Shown in pieces: positions 16,305 through 25,361 of a stretch of 64,000 nt of DNA. Each line of letters begins with the position of its first letter. The stretch's first letter is position 1. Both the position numbers and the translations under genes were made by a program. The notes under the pieces are model-generated. The model saw only the letters and a list, made by a program, of their open reading frames with translations. It did no database searches and was not told the origin of the DNA. Origin of the DNA: Streptomyces diastatochromogenes (GTDB lineage Bacteria > Actinomycetota > Actinomycetes > Streptomycetales > Streptomycetaceae); assembly GCF_002242805.1 (NCBI RefSeq), contig NZ_MCGQ01000020.1, positions 380,688-444,687 on the forward strand, in the 5' to 3' direction.

Positions 16305-17009
16305 ATGATCCATCAGTTCATTCTTGCGGCACCCAAGCCGGGTATGACGGCACAGGAATTCCAGGACTACTGGGTCGGCGTACACGCGGTGGAATACGCC
16401 GCGAAGATTCCCCAGATCCGCAAGTACATGGTCGACACCACCATCGATTTCGACGGCAATCTCGGCGAGCCGGCGCTGCCGCACCAGGGCATCGCGGAGA
16501 TCTGGCTGGCGAACGGCGAGGAGCAGCTGGCCTCGCTGCAGACGGAGGAGTTCCTGCAGGGCGCCCGGCTCGACGAGCCGAAGTGGGCCGCGTTCTGGCA
16601 GACCATCGTCGTCGACACCACCGCCCATGAGCTGGTCCCCGGCCCCGGCGAGGGCCGCGACCGGGACTGGGTCAAGCTCACCGTGCTGCTGAAGCGGCGC
16701 CCGGGCCTGGACCTGGCCGACTACCGCAAGCAGACCCTGGACGGCTACGCGGCCGTGGTCAGGGACATCCCCGGGCTGCGCCGCCATCTGCACGCCCACA
16801 CCGTCGACGGCGCCTACGTCTTCGGCGAGGCGGCCTTCGACTCCGTCGAGCAGCTGTGGTTCGACGACGTCGACGCGCTGCGCGAGGCCCTGAACTCCGC
16901 GTACTTCCGCGAGCGGGTCACGGCGGCCCGGGACGAGATCGCCGACCCGAAGTACGTCTTCTCCCTCGCCGTGGAGGAGAACTGGATCATCGGTCCCGAG
17001 GCCCGCTGA
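16305..17009 (+). CDS. EthD-type protein with two dimeric alpha/beta-barrel repeats
   Basis: A 234-residue protein made of two related ferredoxin-like halves. Both carry the EthD pattern: HQFILAAPKPGMTAQEFQDY-WVGVHA in the first, and KLTVLLKRRPGLDLADYRKQ with RRHLHAHTV in the second. EthD-like proteins accompany oxidative or degradative enzymes and can act as small cyclases, dehydratases or chaperones (family knowledge). The precise reaction cannot be read. A GGGAGAGGGAGAT ribosome site precedes the ATG. It starts 94 bp after the maltokinase stop and leads the DJ-1/ThDP/AGE block. Confidence 0.75.
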   Translation: MIHQFILAAPKPGMTAQEFQDYWVGVHAVEYAAKIPQIRKYMVDTTIDFDGNLGEPALPHQGIAEIWLANGEEQLASLQTEEFLQGARLDEPKWAAFWQTIVVDTTAHELVPGPGEGRDRDWVKLTVLLKRRPGLDLADYRKQTLDGYAAVVRDIPGLRRHLHAHTVDGAYVFGEAAFDSVEQLWFDDVDALREALNSAYFRERVTAARDEIADPKYVFSLAVEENWIIGPEAR

Positions 17010-17038
17010 TCCACCGCACCCAACCCAAAGGAGCAGGC

Positions 17039-17875
17039 GTGGCCAGAAGGAACGCCAAGAAGATCCTCGTGATTCTGTCGGAGTACGGCTACTGGGGCGA
17101 GGAACTCGTCGGACCCCTGCACCACTTCGACCAGCGCGGCTACCAGGTGGACTTCGCGACCCCGACCGGCAAGCGGGCGCACGCCCTGCCGCCGTCGATG
17201 GACCCGGAGTACATCGACCCGCCGCTCGGCCGCTCGGTCACCTCGGAGGAGGTCGCCCGGCTCACCCGGCGGCTGGACGACTCCGACCGGCTGGACGACC
17301 CCATCGACATCTCCGCCTGGCTGCCCGAGCGCCCCTACACCTCGGACGACGACTACCTGCGCAAGCTGGAGGCCTACCACCGGGCGCTGTCCGTCGTGGA
17401 GCAGGAGCTGGAGGCGTACGACGCGCTGCTCCTCGTCGGCGGCAGCGGACCGATCGTGGACCTCGGCAACAACGAGCGCGTCCACGAGCTCATCCTGGCC
17501 TTCCTGCGGGCCGACAAGCCGATCGCGGCCGAGTGCTACGGCGTGACCGCGCTGGCCTTCGCCCGCGACTGGGAGGACCGGGCCTCCATCATCAGCGGCA
17601 AGCACATCACCGGCCACTGCAAGGAATACGACTACAAGGCCGGCACCGGATTCCTCGGCACCGACTTCGTGATGGGCCCGCCGCCGTATCCGCTGGAGTA
17701 CATCCTGCGCGATGCGACGGGTCCCGACGGCCGGTACATCGGCAATTTCGGCAAGGAGACCTCGGTGATCGTGGACTACCCGTTCATCACCGGGCGTTCG
17801 ACGCCGGACTCGTATCTGACGGGCGAGAAGATCGTCGAGGTCCTGGAGGACGGGCTGCGCCGCTACGGCTGGTGA
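17039..17875 (+). CDS. DJ-1/PfpI superfamily protein, first copy
   Basis: A 278-residue class I glutamine amidotransferase-like protein. The nucleophile elbow is AAECYGVTALAF with C166. VILSEYGYWGEELVGPLHHF at the start and LLVGGSGPIVDLGNN ahead of the elbow fit the Hsp31-like branch, known for glyoxalase or hydratase-type chemistry. It starts with GTG after AAAGGAGCAGGC. It is larger than the second DJ-1 protein downstream and contains an extra segment with several Tyr and Pro residues (LPERPYTSDDDYLRK). Its position beside a ThDP enzyme suggests a role in handling a reactive carbonyl, which is inference. Confidence 0.8.
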   Translation: MARRNAKKILVILSEYGYWGEELVGPLHHFDQRGYQVDFATPTGKRAHALPPSMDPEYIDPPLGRSVTSEEVARLTRRLDDSDRLDDPIDISAWLPERPYTSDDDYLRKLEAYHRALSVVEQELEAYDALLLVGGSGPIVDLGNNERVHELILAFLRADKPIAAECYGVTALAFARDWEDRASIISGKHITGHCKEYDYKAGTGFLGTDFVMGPPPYPLEYILRDATGPDGRYIGNFGKETSVIVDYPFITGRSTPDSYLTGEKIVEVLEDGLRRYGW

Positions 17876-17929
17876 TTCCGCCCGGTTCCGGCGGTATTTC
17901 GATCGAGGTCACATCGAGAGAAGGAAGAC

Positions 17930-19576
17930 ATGGCCAGGCAGGGCAAAGCGGCGATCATCGAGCAGTTCATCGCCGATGGAATTCCTTTTATGTTCGGAAA
18001 TCCAGGAACGGTCGAGCAGGGATTCCTGGACGAACTGGAGAAGTACGACGACCTCCAGTACATCCTGACCCTGCAGGAGACGGTCGCCGCGGGCATCGCC
18101 GACGGGTACGCCCGGGCCACCGGCCGTCCCGCCCTGCTGCAGCTGCACAGCGGAGTCGGCCTGGGCAACGCCGTCGGCATGCTGTACCAGGCCAAACGCG
18201 GGCACTCGCCGCTGCTGGTCATCGCCGGTGAGGCGGGGGTGAAGTACGAGGCGATGGACGCCCAGATGGCGGCCGACCTGGTCGCCATGGCCGACCCGGT
18301 GACCAAGTACGCCACCCGCGTCACCGACCCCGGCTCGGTGCTGCGGGTGCTGCGGCGGGCCATGAAGATCGCGATGACCCCGCCGTGCGGGCCGGTCTTC
18401 GTCGCGCTCCCGATGGACGTGCTCGACGCGGTCACTCCCGAGCCCGTCGTACCGTCCACCTTCGTCAGTACTCGGGTGGCCCCGGTTCCCTCCCTGGTGG
18501 AGGAGGCGGCCGCGCTGCTCGCCGGTGCCGAGAGGCCGGTCGTCCTGGTGGGCGACGGGGTCTCGGCCTCCGGCGGGCAGGCGGAACTGGTCCGGGTGGC
18601 CGAGCAGTTGGGCGCGGACGTGTGGGGTGTCAACTACTCCGAGGTCAACCTGGACGCCCGCCACCCGCTGTTCCGAGGGCAGACGGGGCACATGTTCGGG
18701 GAGGTCAGCACGGACATCGTGCGGGAGGCCGACGCCGTACTGATCGTCGGCACCTATGTCTTCCCCGAGGTGTTCCCCGCGCTGCACGGTCCGTTCCGCG
18801 AGGACGCGCGGATCGTCCACATCGACCTCGACGACTACGAGATAGCCAAGAACCACCCCGTCACGCTCGGCCTGGTCGCCGATCCCAAGACCACGCTGGC
18901 CGCCCTCGCGGACCAGCTGGAGACCAGGCTGACCGAGCGGGACCGGGCCGCGGCGCGCTCCCGCGTCGAGGAACGCACCCGGCAGCGGGCCGAGCAGCCG
19001 GCCGGCGACGGATCACTGCTGCACACCTTCCTCGGCGAGCTGGCCGAGCGGGTGCCGCAGGACGTGATGATCTTCGACGAGGCGCTGACCGCGTCGGGCG
19101 CGCTGGGCGCCCATCTGCCGGGCCGCCTGCCGGGCCACTGGTTCTCCACCCGCGGCGGCTCGCTGGGCGTCGGCATCCCGGGCGCGCTCGGCATCAAGCT
19201 CGCCCACCCTGGCAAGACCGTGATCGGCTTCACCGGCGACGGCGGGTCGATGTACACGATCCAGGCGCTCTACACCGCCGTACGGCACGGCATCGGGGCC
19301 AAGTTCGTCATCTGCAACAACCGCAGCTACAAGCTGCTCGACCTGAACATCGAGCAGTACTGGCGCGAGCGCGGCATCCCCGAGCACGCGCATCCGACGC
19401 CCTTCGACCTGTCCCACCCCGACCTCGGCTTCGTCGAGATCGCGCGGGGCTTCGGCGTGGACGCGGTCCGCGTGGACGAGCCCGGCCAGGTCACCGACGC
19501 GGTGAAGCGGATGCTCCAGGACGACCGGCCGTTCCTCGTCGACCTGCGCACGGCCGAGGGGGCGGACCATGCCTGA
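17930..19576 (+). CDS. Thiamine diphosphate-dependent enzyme (benzoylformate decarboxylase/acetolactate synthase superfamily)
   Basis: A 548-residue enzyme with the usual three-domain order. The Pyr domain has FMFGNPGTVEQGFLDEL and the cofactor-activating Glu in LTLQETVAAGIADGYARATG (about residue 50). A central domain follows (RPVVLVGDGVSASGG). The PP domain has the ThDP/Mg motif GDGGSMYTIQALY ... ICNN near residues 430-460. It could decarboxylate a 2-oxo acid or ligate two carbonyl compounds. The exact substrate is unknown, and acetolactate synthase is unlikely because no small subunit is present. It overlaps the second DJ-1 gene by 8 bp, so the two are tightly coupled. Confidence 0.88.
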   Translation: MARQGKAAIIEQFIADGIPFMFGNPGTVEQGFLDELEKYDDLQYILTLQETVAAGIADGYARATGRPALLQLHSGVGLGNAVGMLYQAKRGHSPLLVIAGEAGVKYEAMDAQMAADLVAMADPVTKYATRVTDPGSVLRVLRRAMKIAMTPPCGPVFVALPMDVLDAVTPEPVVPSTFVSTRVAPVPSLVEEAAALLAGAERPVVLVGDGVSASGGQAELVRVAEQLGADVWGVNYSEVNLDARHPLFRGQTGHMFGEVSTDIVREADAVLIVGTYVFPEVFPALHGPFREDARIVHIDLDDYEIAKNHPVTLGLVADPKTTLAALADQLETRLTERDRAAARSRVEERTRQRAEQPAGDGSLLHTFLGELAERVPQDVMIFDEALTASGALGAHLPGRLPGHWFSTRGGSLGVGIPGALGIKLAHPGKTVIGFTGDGGSMYTIQALYTAVRHGIGAKFVICNNRSYKLLDLNIEQYWRERGIPEHAHPTPFDLSHPDLGFVEIARGFGVDAVRVDEPGQVTDAVKRMLQDDRPFLVDLRTAEGADHA

Positions 19577-20168
19577 GACACCGTCCCGCGACGGCGTCCT
19601 GACCGGCCGCCGGATCGCCGTACTGACCGAGAGCGACTTCTACGAGCCCGAGATCGCCTACTACCAGCGCCGGTTCGCCGAGGAAGGCGCGCGCGTCGAC
19701 TTCCTGACCCGGCTGTGGGGCAACGCCTCGATCACCTTCAGCGGGCACGAGTACCGGGCCCCGCTGACCGTCAGCCGCAGCCTGGAGGACCTCGACGACC
19801 TGCGGCTGCGCGAGTACAGCGCGCTGATCGTCCCGTCCGGGATGGTCGCCGACCGGCTGCGCTACACCGAGGACATCGAGCGCCTCGCCCCCGCCACCGA
19901 CCTGCTGCGCCGGGCCTTCGCCCGGTCCGGGATCGTCAAGGGGATCATCTGCCACGGGATGTGGCTGGCCTCGTCCATCCCCTACGTCGTGCGCGGACGC
20001 AAGGTCGTCTGCCACAACAACCTCATCGGCGACGTGCGCAACATGGGCGCCAACTACGTGGACCAGGACGTCGTCGTGGACGGCGACCTGGTCACCGCCC
20101 GCACCGGCGACCACTGCCATCTCTTCGCCAGGACCATCATCGACGAACTCGTGCTGCGAGGGGCGTGA
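19569..20168 (+). CDS. DJ-1/PfpI superfamily protein, second copy
   Basis: A 199-residue PfpI-type protein with the standard nucleophile elbow GIICHGMWLASS (C128) and an acidic residue in TESDFYEPEIAYYQRRF for the Glu-Cys pair. The downstream motif ARTGDHCHLFARTIIDEL resembles the PfpI C-terminal TGRSPDDLPAF region. It is shorter and more canonical than the first copy. The start overlaps the ThDP gene, and only 2 bp separate it from the AGE epimerase gene. Glyoxalase, deglycase-like or amidase activity is possible; none is proven by sequence. Confidence 0.82.
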   Translation: MPETPSRDGVLTGRRIAVLTESDFYEPEIAYYQRRFAEEGARVDFLTRLWGNASITFSGHEYRAPLTVSRSLEDLDDLRLREYSALIVPSGMVADRLRYTEDIERLAPATDLLRRAFARSGIVKGIICHGMWLASSIPYVVRGRKVVCHNNLIGDVRNMGANYVDQDVVVDGDLVTARTGDHCHLFARTIIDELVLRGA

Positions 20169-20170
20169 CC

Positions 20171-22009
20171 ATGTCCGACACCGTCAACTTCACGTTCTCC
20201 GACACCATCGCGGGCCGGGTCGCCGGATTCGACCGAGAGGCGCGGGTCTTCACCCTCGTCACCGCCGACGGCCGGCCCTTCGAGGTCTCCCTGGACGGCG
20301 GGCCCGGCGCCGAGCTGCTGCACAACCTCGGGGAGCCCTACCAGGACGCCTCCGGCCACATCGACTCGCTGCTGGAGGAGGGCCGCTACGTCCTGGCGTA
20401 CGGCATCTTCTACCCGCGGGCCGACGGGCTGCGGTTCGAGGCCAAGCGGCTGATCTTCACCGGCCGGCAGACCGACGACCACCGGTTCGAGGAGGCCGGC
20501 TGGTGGATCCGGCAGATCCGCGAGATCGCCGCCTTCTACCGCAGGGCCCAGTTCGGCGACGGGCCGATCGACTTCTCGCAGTACCGCACCGAGATCCGGC
20601 TCAGCGGTGACAAGACCGCCAGCCACATCCAGGAGACGGACACCATCTCCCGGCTGGTCTACGGCATGGCCTCCGCGTTCCTGCTCACCGGCGACGACGA
20701 GTACCTGGAGATCGCCGAGCGGGGCACCGAGTACCTGCGCGAGCACATGCGGTTCGTGGACGCCGACGAGAACGTCGTGTACTGGTACCACGGCCTCAAG
20801 GTCGACGGGGACGTCGAGACCAAGCTGTTCACCTCGGAGTTCTCCGACGACTACGACGCGCTGCCCGCCTACGAGCAGATCTACGCGCTGGCCGGCCCGA
20901 TCCAGACGTACCGGATCACCGGCGACCCGCGCATCAAGGCCGACGCGGACGCCACCATCCGGCTCTTCGACCGGTTCTACCTGGACCCGGAGCACGGCGG
21001 GTACTACTCGCACATCGACCCGATCCTGCTCAGCCCGGAGCACGAGTCGCTCGGCCCCAACCGGGCCCGCAAGAACTGGAACTCGGTCGGCGACCACGCA
21101 CCGGCCTATCTGATCAACCTGTACCTGGCCACCGGTGAGAAGACCTACGCCGACATGCTGGAGTACACCTTCGACACGATCGTCGAGCGGTTCCCGGACG
21201 CGGACCACAGCCCCTTCGTGCAGGAACGATTCCACAAGGACTGGTCCCACGACACCACGCACGGCTGGCAGCAGAACCGCGCGGTCGTCGGCCACAACCT
21301 CAAGATCGCCTGGAACCTGATGCGGATGCACTCGCTGCGTCCCAAGGAGGGCTATCTGGAGCTGGCCACCTCGCTCGGCGCGACGATGCCCGAGTGGGGC
21401 GCGGACCGGCAGCGCGGCGGCTGGTACGACGTGCTGGAGCGGGTCCGGGCGGAGGGCGAGGACCGGCACCGGTTCACCTGGCACGACCGCAAGGCGTGGT
21501 GGCAGCAGGAGCAGGCGATCCTCGCCTACCTCATCCTGCACGGCACCACCGGCCGGACCGACTTCCAGGGCGAGGCCCGGGACGCCCAGGCCTTCTACAA
21601 CGCCTTCTTCCTCGACCACGACGAGGGCGCCGTCTACTTCAACGTGCTCGCGAACGGGCTGCCGTACCTGCTCGGGGTCGAGCGGCTCAAGGGTAGCCAC
21701 TCGATGTCGATGTACCACTCGGCCGAGCTGTGCTACCTCGCGGCCGTCTACAACAACCTGCTGCTGGGGGGCAGCGCCATGGACTTCTGGTTCAAGCCGG
21801 ACCCCGCGCTGATCGAGGGCCGGGTGCTGCGGGTGGCACCGGACCTGCTGCCGCACGGATCCGTGCGCATCGAGTCCGTCGAGATCGAGGGCGAGCCGCA
21901 CACCGGCTTCGACGCCGAGGGCCTGCTCGTGCACCTGCCCGAGACGTCCGGCCGGGTGAAGGTCAAGGTCCGGCTGGCCCCCGTGGCCCGTACGGAGGTG
22001 ACGGGATGA
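20171..22009 (+). CDS. AGE-family epimerase/isomerase with N-terminal extension
   Basis: A 612-residue protein. The first 100 residues form a small beta-rich domain. The rest is an (alpha/alpha)6 barrel of the N-acylglucosamine 2-epimerase group: AGWWIRQIREIAAFYRRAQF, ETDTISRLVYGMASAFLLTG, DPEHGGYYSHIDPI, AVVGHNLKIAWNLMR and TWHDRKAWWQQEQAILAYL. The catalytic His of the GHxxE(K)xAW region is present, although the usual acidic residue there reads Lys. Enzymes of the family epimerise or isomerise sugars such as cellobiose, mannose or GlcNAc. A small C-terminal beta domain (residues about 560-612) is also unusual. The stop overlaps the STAS gene (ATGA). Confidence 0.85.
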   Translation: MSDTVNFTFSDTIAGRVAGFDREARVFTLVTADGRPFEVSLDGGPGAELLHNLGEPYQDASGHIDSLLEEGRYVLAYGIFYPRADGLRFEAKRLIFTGRQTDDHRFEEAGWWIRQIREIAAFYRRAQFGDGPIDFSQYRTEIRLSGDKTASHIQETDTISRLVYGMASAFLLTGDDEYLEIAERGTEYLREHMRFVDADENVVYWYHGLKVDGDVETKLFTSEFSDDYDALPAYEQIYALAGPIQTYRITGDPRIKADADATIRLFDRFYLDPEHGGYYSHIDPILLSPEHESLGPNRARKNWNSVGDHAPAYLINLYLATGEKTYADMLEYTFDTIVERFPDADHSPFVQERFHKDWSHDTTHGWQQNRAVVGHNLKIAWNLMRMHSLRPKEGYLELATSLGATMPEWGADRQRGGWYDVLERVRAEGEDRHRFTWHDRKAWWQQEQAILAYLILHGTTGRTDFQGEARDAQAFYNAFFLDHDEGAVYFNVLANGLPYLLGVERLKGSHSMSMYHSAELCYLAAVYNNLLLGGSAMDFWFKPDPALIEGRVLRVAPDLLPHGSVRIESVEIEGEPHTGFDAEGLLVHLPETSGRVKVKVRLAPVARTEVTG

Positions 22010-22347
22010 CCGTCAAGCTCAGCTCCCGCACCGAGGGCGACACCACGGTGGTCGTCCTCGAAGGGGAGATCAACTCCACCACGTCCGGCGGGCTCCAGGC
22101 CCAGCTGCTGCCCTTCGTCGGGGAGGGCAGCCGGCTGCTGATCGACCTCAGCGGGGTCAGCTACGTCTCCAGCGCCGGCCTGCGCACCCTGCTGATCGTG
22201 CACCGCAGGGCCCAGCAGCTGCGGACCGGGGTGATCCTGGTCGGCCTGTCGGAGGAGGTCCGGTTCGTGATGTCCGCGACCGGGTTCCTCGACTTCTTCG
22301 AGATCGAGGACGACCTGGACGCCGCACGGGAACGCACGGGCCGATGA
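22006..22347 (+). CDS. STAS-domain anti-sigma-factor antagonist, first copy
   Basis: A 113-residue STAS protein of the SpoIIAA/RsbV type. The phosphorylatable Ser lies in LIDLSGVSYVSSAGLRTLL (about residue 58). In partner-switching systems the unphosphorylated form binds the HATPase kinase and frees its target. It starts inside the AGE stop codon and its own end overlaps the GlgX start, placing a regulator directly between two sugar enzymes. The cognate kinase and phosphatase are encoded about 2.5 kb downstream. No sigma-factor gene is present, so the target may be an enzyme or a sigma factor elsewhere. Confidence 0.92.
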   Translation: MTVKLSSRTEGDTTVVVLEGEINSTTSGGLQAQLLPFVGEGSRLLIDLSGVSYVSSAGLRTLLIVHRRAQQLRTGVILVGLSEEVRFVMSATGFLDFFEIEDDLDAARERTGR

Positions 22348-24488
22348 CCGTCCAGGAGACACGCGAGCGCGTCGACGCGTTCCCGACCCGCCGGATCGGC
22401 GGCTACCGGGTCCGGGCCGGACGGCCCTTCCCGTACGGCGCCCATCCGGTGCCGGGGGGAGTCAACTTCTCGGTCTACTCCGACCGGGCCACCGCGATGC
22501 GGCTGGTCCTCTTCGAGAAGGGCGCCCCGCGGCCGGTCGCCGAACTGGAGTTCCCGCCGGAGTTCCGCATCGGCAGCGTGTACGCGATGACCGTCTTCGA
22601 CCTGGACGCCGAGAACCTGGAGTACGGCTTCCGCGCCGACGGCCCCTTCGACCCGCGGACCGGTGACCGGTTCGACGCCGGCAAGGTGCTCAGCGACCCC
22701 TACGCCCGGCTGGTCTCCGGCCGGGACGTATGGGGGCGGGAGCCGGACTGGGACGACGTCTACCCCTACCGCGCCAACGTGCTGGAGGACGACTTCGACT
22801 GGGGCGACGACACTCCGCTCGGCATCCCCACCGAGGACCTGGTCATCTACGAGACCCACGTCCGCGGCTTCACCCGGCACCCCTCCTCCGGGGTGAGCGC
22901 CCCCGGCACCTATGCGGGCCTGCGGGAGAAGATCCCCTACCTGAAGGACCTGGGCGTCAACTGCGTCGAGCTGCTCCCGGTGTTCGAGTTCGACGAGCTG
23001 GACAACCCGCGCACCGACCCGGCGACCGGCGAGCGGCTGCACAACTACTGGGGCTACAACACCGTCTCGTTCTTCGCGCCCAAGGCCGGCTACGCGGCCA
23101 CGGGCCGGTTCGGGATGCAGGCCGACGAGTTCAAGACCCTCGTCAGGGAGCTGCACCGGGCCGGCATCGAGGTCGTGCTCGACGTGGTGTTCAACCACAC
23201 CGCCGAGGGCAACGAGGACGGCCCGACCATCTCGTTCCGGGGCCTGGACAACGCCACCTACTACATGCTCACGCCGCAGGGCGAGTACTACAACTTCAGC
23301 GGGACCGGCAACACCGTCAACTGCAACCACCCCGTGGTCCGCGACTTCGTGCTGTCCTGTCTGCGCTACTGGGTGTCCGAGTACCACATCGACGGCTTCC
23401 GCTTCGATCTCGCGGCCATCCTCGACCGGGCGCCCGACGGCACCCCGCTGCCCAACCCGCCCCTGCTGGAACAGCTGGCCCACGACCCGATCCTGCGCCA
23501 CACCAAGCTGATCGCCGAGGCCTGGGACGCGGCCGGCCTCTACCAGGTGGGCGCGTTCCCCAACTACGGCCGCTGGTCGGAGTGGAACGGCAAGTACCGC
23601 GACAGCGTGCGCCGGTTCATCAAGGGTGAGCCGGGCCTGGTCGGCGAGCTGGCCACGCGGATGGCCGGCTCCCCGGACCTGTACGGGGGCCGTACCGCCT
23701 CGGCGTCGGTCAACTTCGTCACCGCGCACGACGGATTTACCCTCAACGACCTGGTGTCGTACAACGACAAGCACAACGAGGCCAACGGCGAGGACAACCG
23801 CGACGGCGGCAACGACAACCACAGCTGGAACTGCGGTGAGGAGGGGCCGAGCGCCTCCGCGCACGTCCGCGACCTCAGGACGCGCCAGATGAAGAACATG
23901 CTGGGCATCCTCCTCACCAGCCAGGGCGTGCCGATGATCCTGGCCGGGGACGAGGTCGGGCGCACCCAGCTCGGCAACAACAACGGCTACTGCCAGGACA
24001 ACGAACTCTCCTGGTTCGACTGGGGACTCGTCGAGGCCAACGCCGAACTGCTGGAGTTCACCCAGCGCCTGATCGCCTTCCGGCACGCCCACCCGGTGCT
24101 GCGCACGGTCGACCACCCGGTCGGCTCCGACCGGGTCGGCAGCGGCTTCCCCGACATCAGCTGGCACGGCGTGGGGGCCTGGCGGCCGGACTGGTCCGCG
24201 CACAGCAGGGTCGTCGGGCTGATGCGGTGCGGGCGGCACGCCAAGGGCGGCGCCGTCGCCGACGACCACGTCTACATCGGCATCAACGCCCACTGGGAGT
24301 CGCACGACCTGGAGCTGCCCGGCCTGCCCGAGGGACAGGCGTGGCATCTGTTCGCCGACACCTCTCTCGCCGCCCCGCACGGCCTCGCCGAGGTGGGCGC
24401 CGAGAGCGAGTTGCACCATCCGGGCCGCTACCACCTCGGCCCGCACGCGCTGGTGATCCTCGTCGGCCGGGACCGGCGCACCGGCTGA
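22344..24488 (+). CDS. glgX: Glycogen debranching enzyme GlgX (isoamylase type)
   Basis: A 714-residue GH13 enzyme that hydrolyses alpha-1,6 branches. The N-terminal CBM48 domain begins at about residue 30 (HPVPGGVNFSVYSDRATAMR). The catalytic (beta/alpha)8 motifs are visible: VVFNHTAEGN, GFRFDLAAIL (nucleophile D355), LIAEAWDAAG (acid E392) and VTAHDGFTLNDLVSYNDKHN. The last matches the isoamylase/GlgX group. Length is usual for GlgX. Start and stop of flanking STAS genes are 0-26 bp away, so expression is probably coupled to the regulatory module. In the pathway it would trim branches and release short malto-oligosaccharides. Confidence 0.95.
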   Translation: MTVQETRERVDAFPTRRIGGYRVRAGRPFPYGAHPVPGGVNFSVYSDRATAMRLVLFEKGAPRPVAELEFPPEFRIGSVYAMTVFDLDAENLEYGFRADGPFDPRTGDRFDAGKVLSDPYARLVSGRDVWGREPDWDDVYPYRANVLEDDFDWGDDTPLGIPTEDLVIYETHVRGFTRHPSSGVSAPGTYAGLREKIPYLKDLGVNCVELLPVFEFDELDNPRTDPATGERLHNYWGYNTVSFFAPKAGYAATGRFGMQADEFKTLVRELHRAGIEVVLDVVFNHTAEGNEDGPTISFRGLDNATYYMLTPQGEYYNFSGTGNTVNCNHPVVRDFVLSCLRYWVSEYHIDGFRFDLAAILDRAPDGTPLPNPPLLEQLAHDPILRHTKLIAEAWDAAGLYQVGAFPNYGRWSEWNGKYRDSVRRFIKGEPGLVGELATRMAGSPDLYGGRTASASVNFVTAHDGFTLNDLVSYNDKHNEANGEDNRDGGNDNHSWNCGEEGPSASAHVRDLRTRQMKNMLGILLTSQGVPMILAGDEVGRTQLGNNNGYCQDNELSWFDWGLVEANAELLEFTQRLIAFRHAHPVLRTVDHPVGSDRVGSGFPDISWHGVGAWRPDWSAHSRVVGLMRCGRHAKGGAVADDHVYIGINAHWESHDLELPGLPEGQAWHLFADTSLAAPHGLAEVGAESELHHPGRYHLGPHALVILVGRDRRTG

Positions 24489-24514
24489 CCCCTTTCACAG
24501 AAGGAGAGCTGCTC

Positions 24515-24826
24515 ATGTCGTTCGACGGAACCCTGAGCGTGTCCGAGGGCATCGCGACGATCGAGGTCAAGGGCGAACTCGACGCCTCCACCGCGCCCCG
24601 CTTCCACGACCTGGTCGACCAGGCCGCCGAGCAGGGCGCCGTGCGGCTGGAGATAGACGCCCGGCACCTCGGCTTCCTGGCCAGCGCGGGCCTGCGCTCG
24701 CTGGTCTTCGCCCGCCAGAAGATGGGCGACGAGGTGCGCATCGCCGTGATCGGGGCCACGGAGCCGGTGAGCCGGACCATCCGGCTGGCGGGCTTCGACC
24801 ACAGCATCGAGCTGATCGACGCCTGA
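24515..24826 (+). CDS. STAS-domain anti-sigma-factor antagonist, second copy
   Basis: A 103-residue STAS protein. The conserved strand and helix read LEIDARHLGFLASAGLRSLV, with the candidate phospho-Ser in ASAGL (about residue 57). It differs clearly from the copy upstream of glgX, so the operon encodes two different antagonists for one visible kinase. It has a strong AAGGAGAG ribosome site, 26 bp after glgX. Together with the next two genes it forms a standard antagonist-kinase-phosphatase set. Confidence 0.9.
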   Translation: MSFDGTLSVSEGIATIEVKGELDASTAPRFHDLVDQAAEQGAVRLEIDARHLGFLASAGLRSLVFARQKMGDEVRIAVIGATEPVSRTIRLAGFDHSIELIDA

Positions 24827-24835
24827 GGGGGGCGG

Positions 24836-25351
24836 ATGATGGCGATCGACTCCGGGGCCGCGTCGGCCGAACACACCGCCGGGCAGGAGAGGTGCAAGGC
24901 GCGCTGCGCCGGTCAGCCGCTTGCCGCCAAGGCCGCGTCGGGGCTGCGGATCCCCGCGGACCTCGACTCCCTGGACCTGGTCGCCCGGTTCGTCCTGGAA
25001 CTCGGGCGGCAGGGCCGGCTGAGCGACAGCCAGACCTACCGGCTGCGGCTGGCCGCCGACGAACTGGCGACCAACATCGTCATGCACGGCTATCGCGGGG
25101 CGTCCGGCGGCATCTGTGTCGACGGCGGCGTCGAGGCGGACCGGGTGTGGGTGCGGTTCCACGACGACGCCCCGGCCTTCGATCCCCGCACCGGCATGAA
25201 AGCACCTGATCTGGAGGTGCCGCTGGGCGAGCGCAGCGTCGGCGGGCTCGGGGTGTTCCTGGCCCTGACGGCGGTGGACTCCTTCGACTACGAGCTGGTG
25301 GCGGGCCGCAACGTCAGCATTCTGGCGATCCACCGCAGCGAACACGGATAG
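24836..25351 (+). CDS. HATPase serine kinase/anti-sigma factor (RsbW/SpoIIAB-like)
   Basis: A 171-residue protein with a GHKL-type ATP-binding domain. The N-box is RLAADELATNIVMHGYRG (about residue 85) and the G1/G2 region reads FHDDAPAFDPR and RSVGGLGVFLALTAVDS. The N-terminal 35 residues contain two Cys close together (RCKARCAG), an odd addition that could bind metal or sense redox state. It would phosphorylate one or both STAS proteins. Two tandem ATG codons (24836, 24839) follow a GGGGGGCGG site; either could be used. The gene is 9 bp after the second STAS gene and 10 bp before the phosphatase gene. Confidence 0.88.
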   Translation: MMAIDSGAASAEHTAGQERCKARCAGQPLAAKAASGLRIPADLDSLDLVARFVLELGRQGRLSDSQTYRLRLAADELATNIVMHGYRGASGGICVDGGVEADRVWVRFHDDAPAFDPRTGMKAPDLEVPLGERSVGGLGVFLALTAVDSFDYELVAGRNVSILAIHRSEHG

Positions 25352-25361
25352 ACGAGACGAG

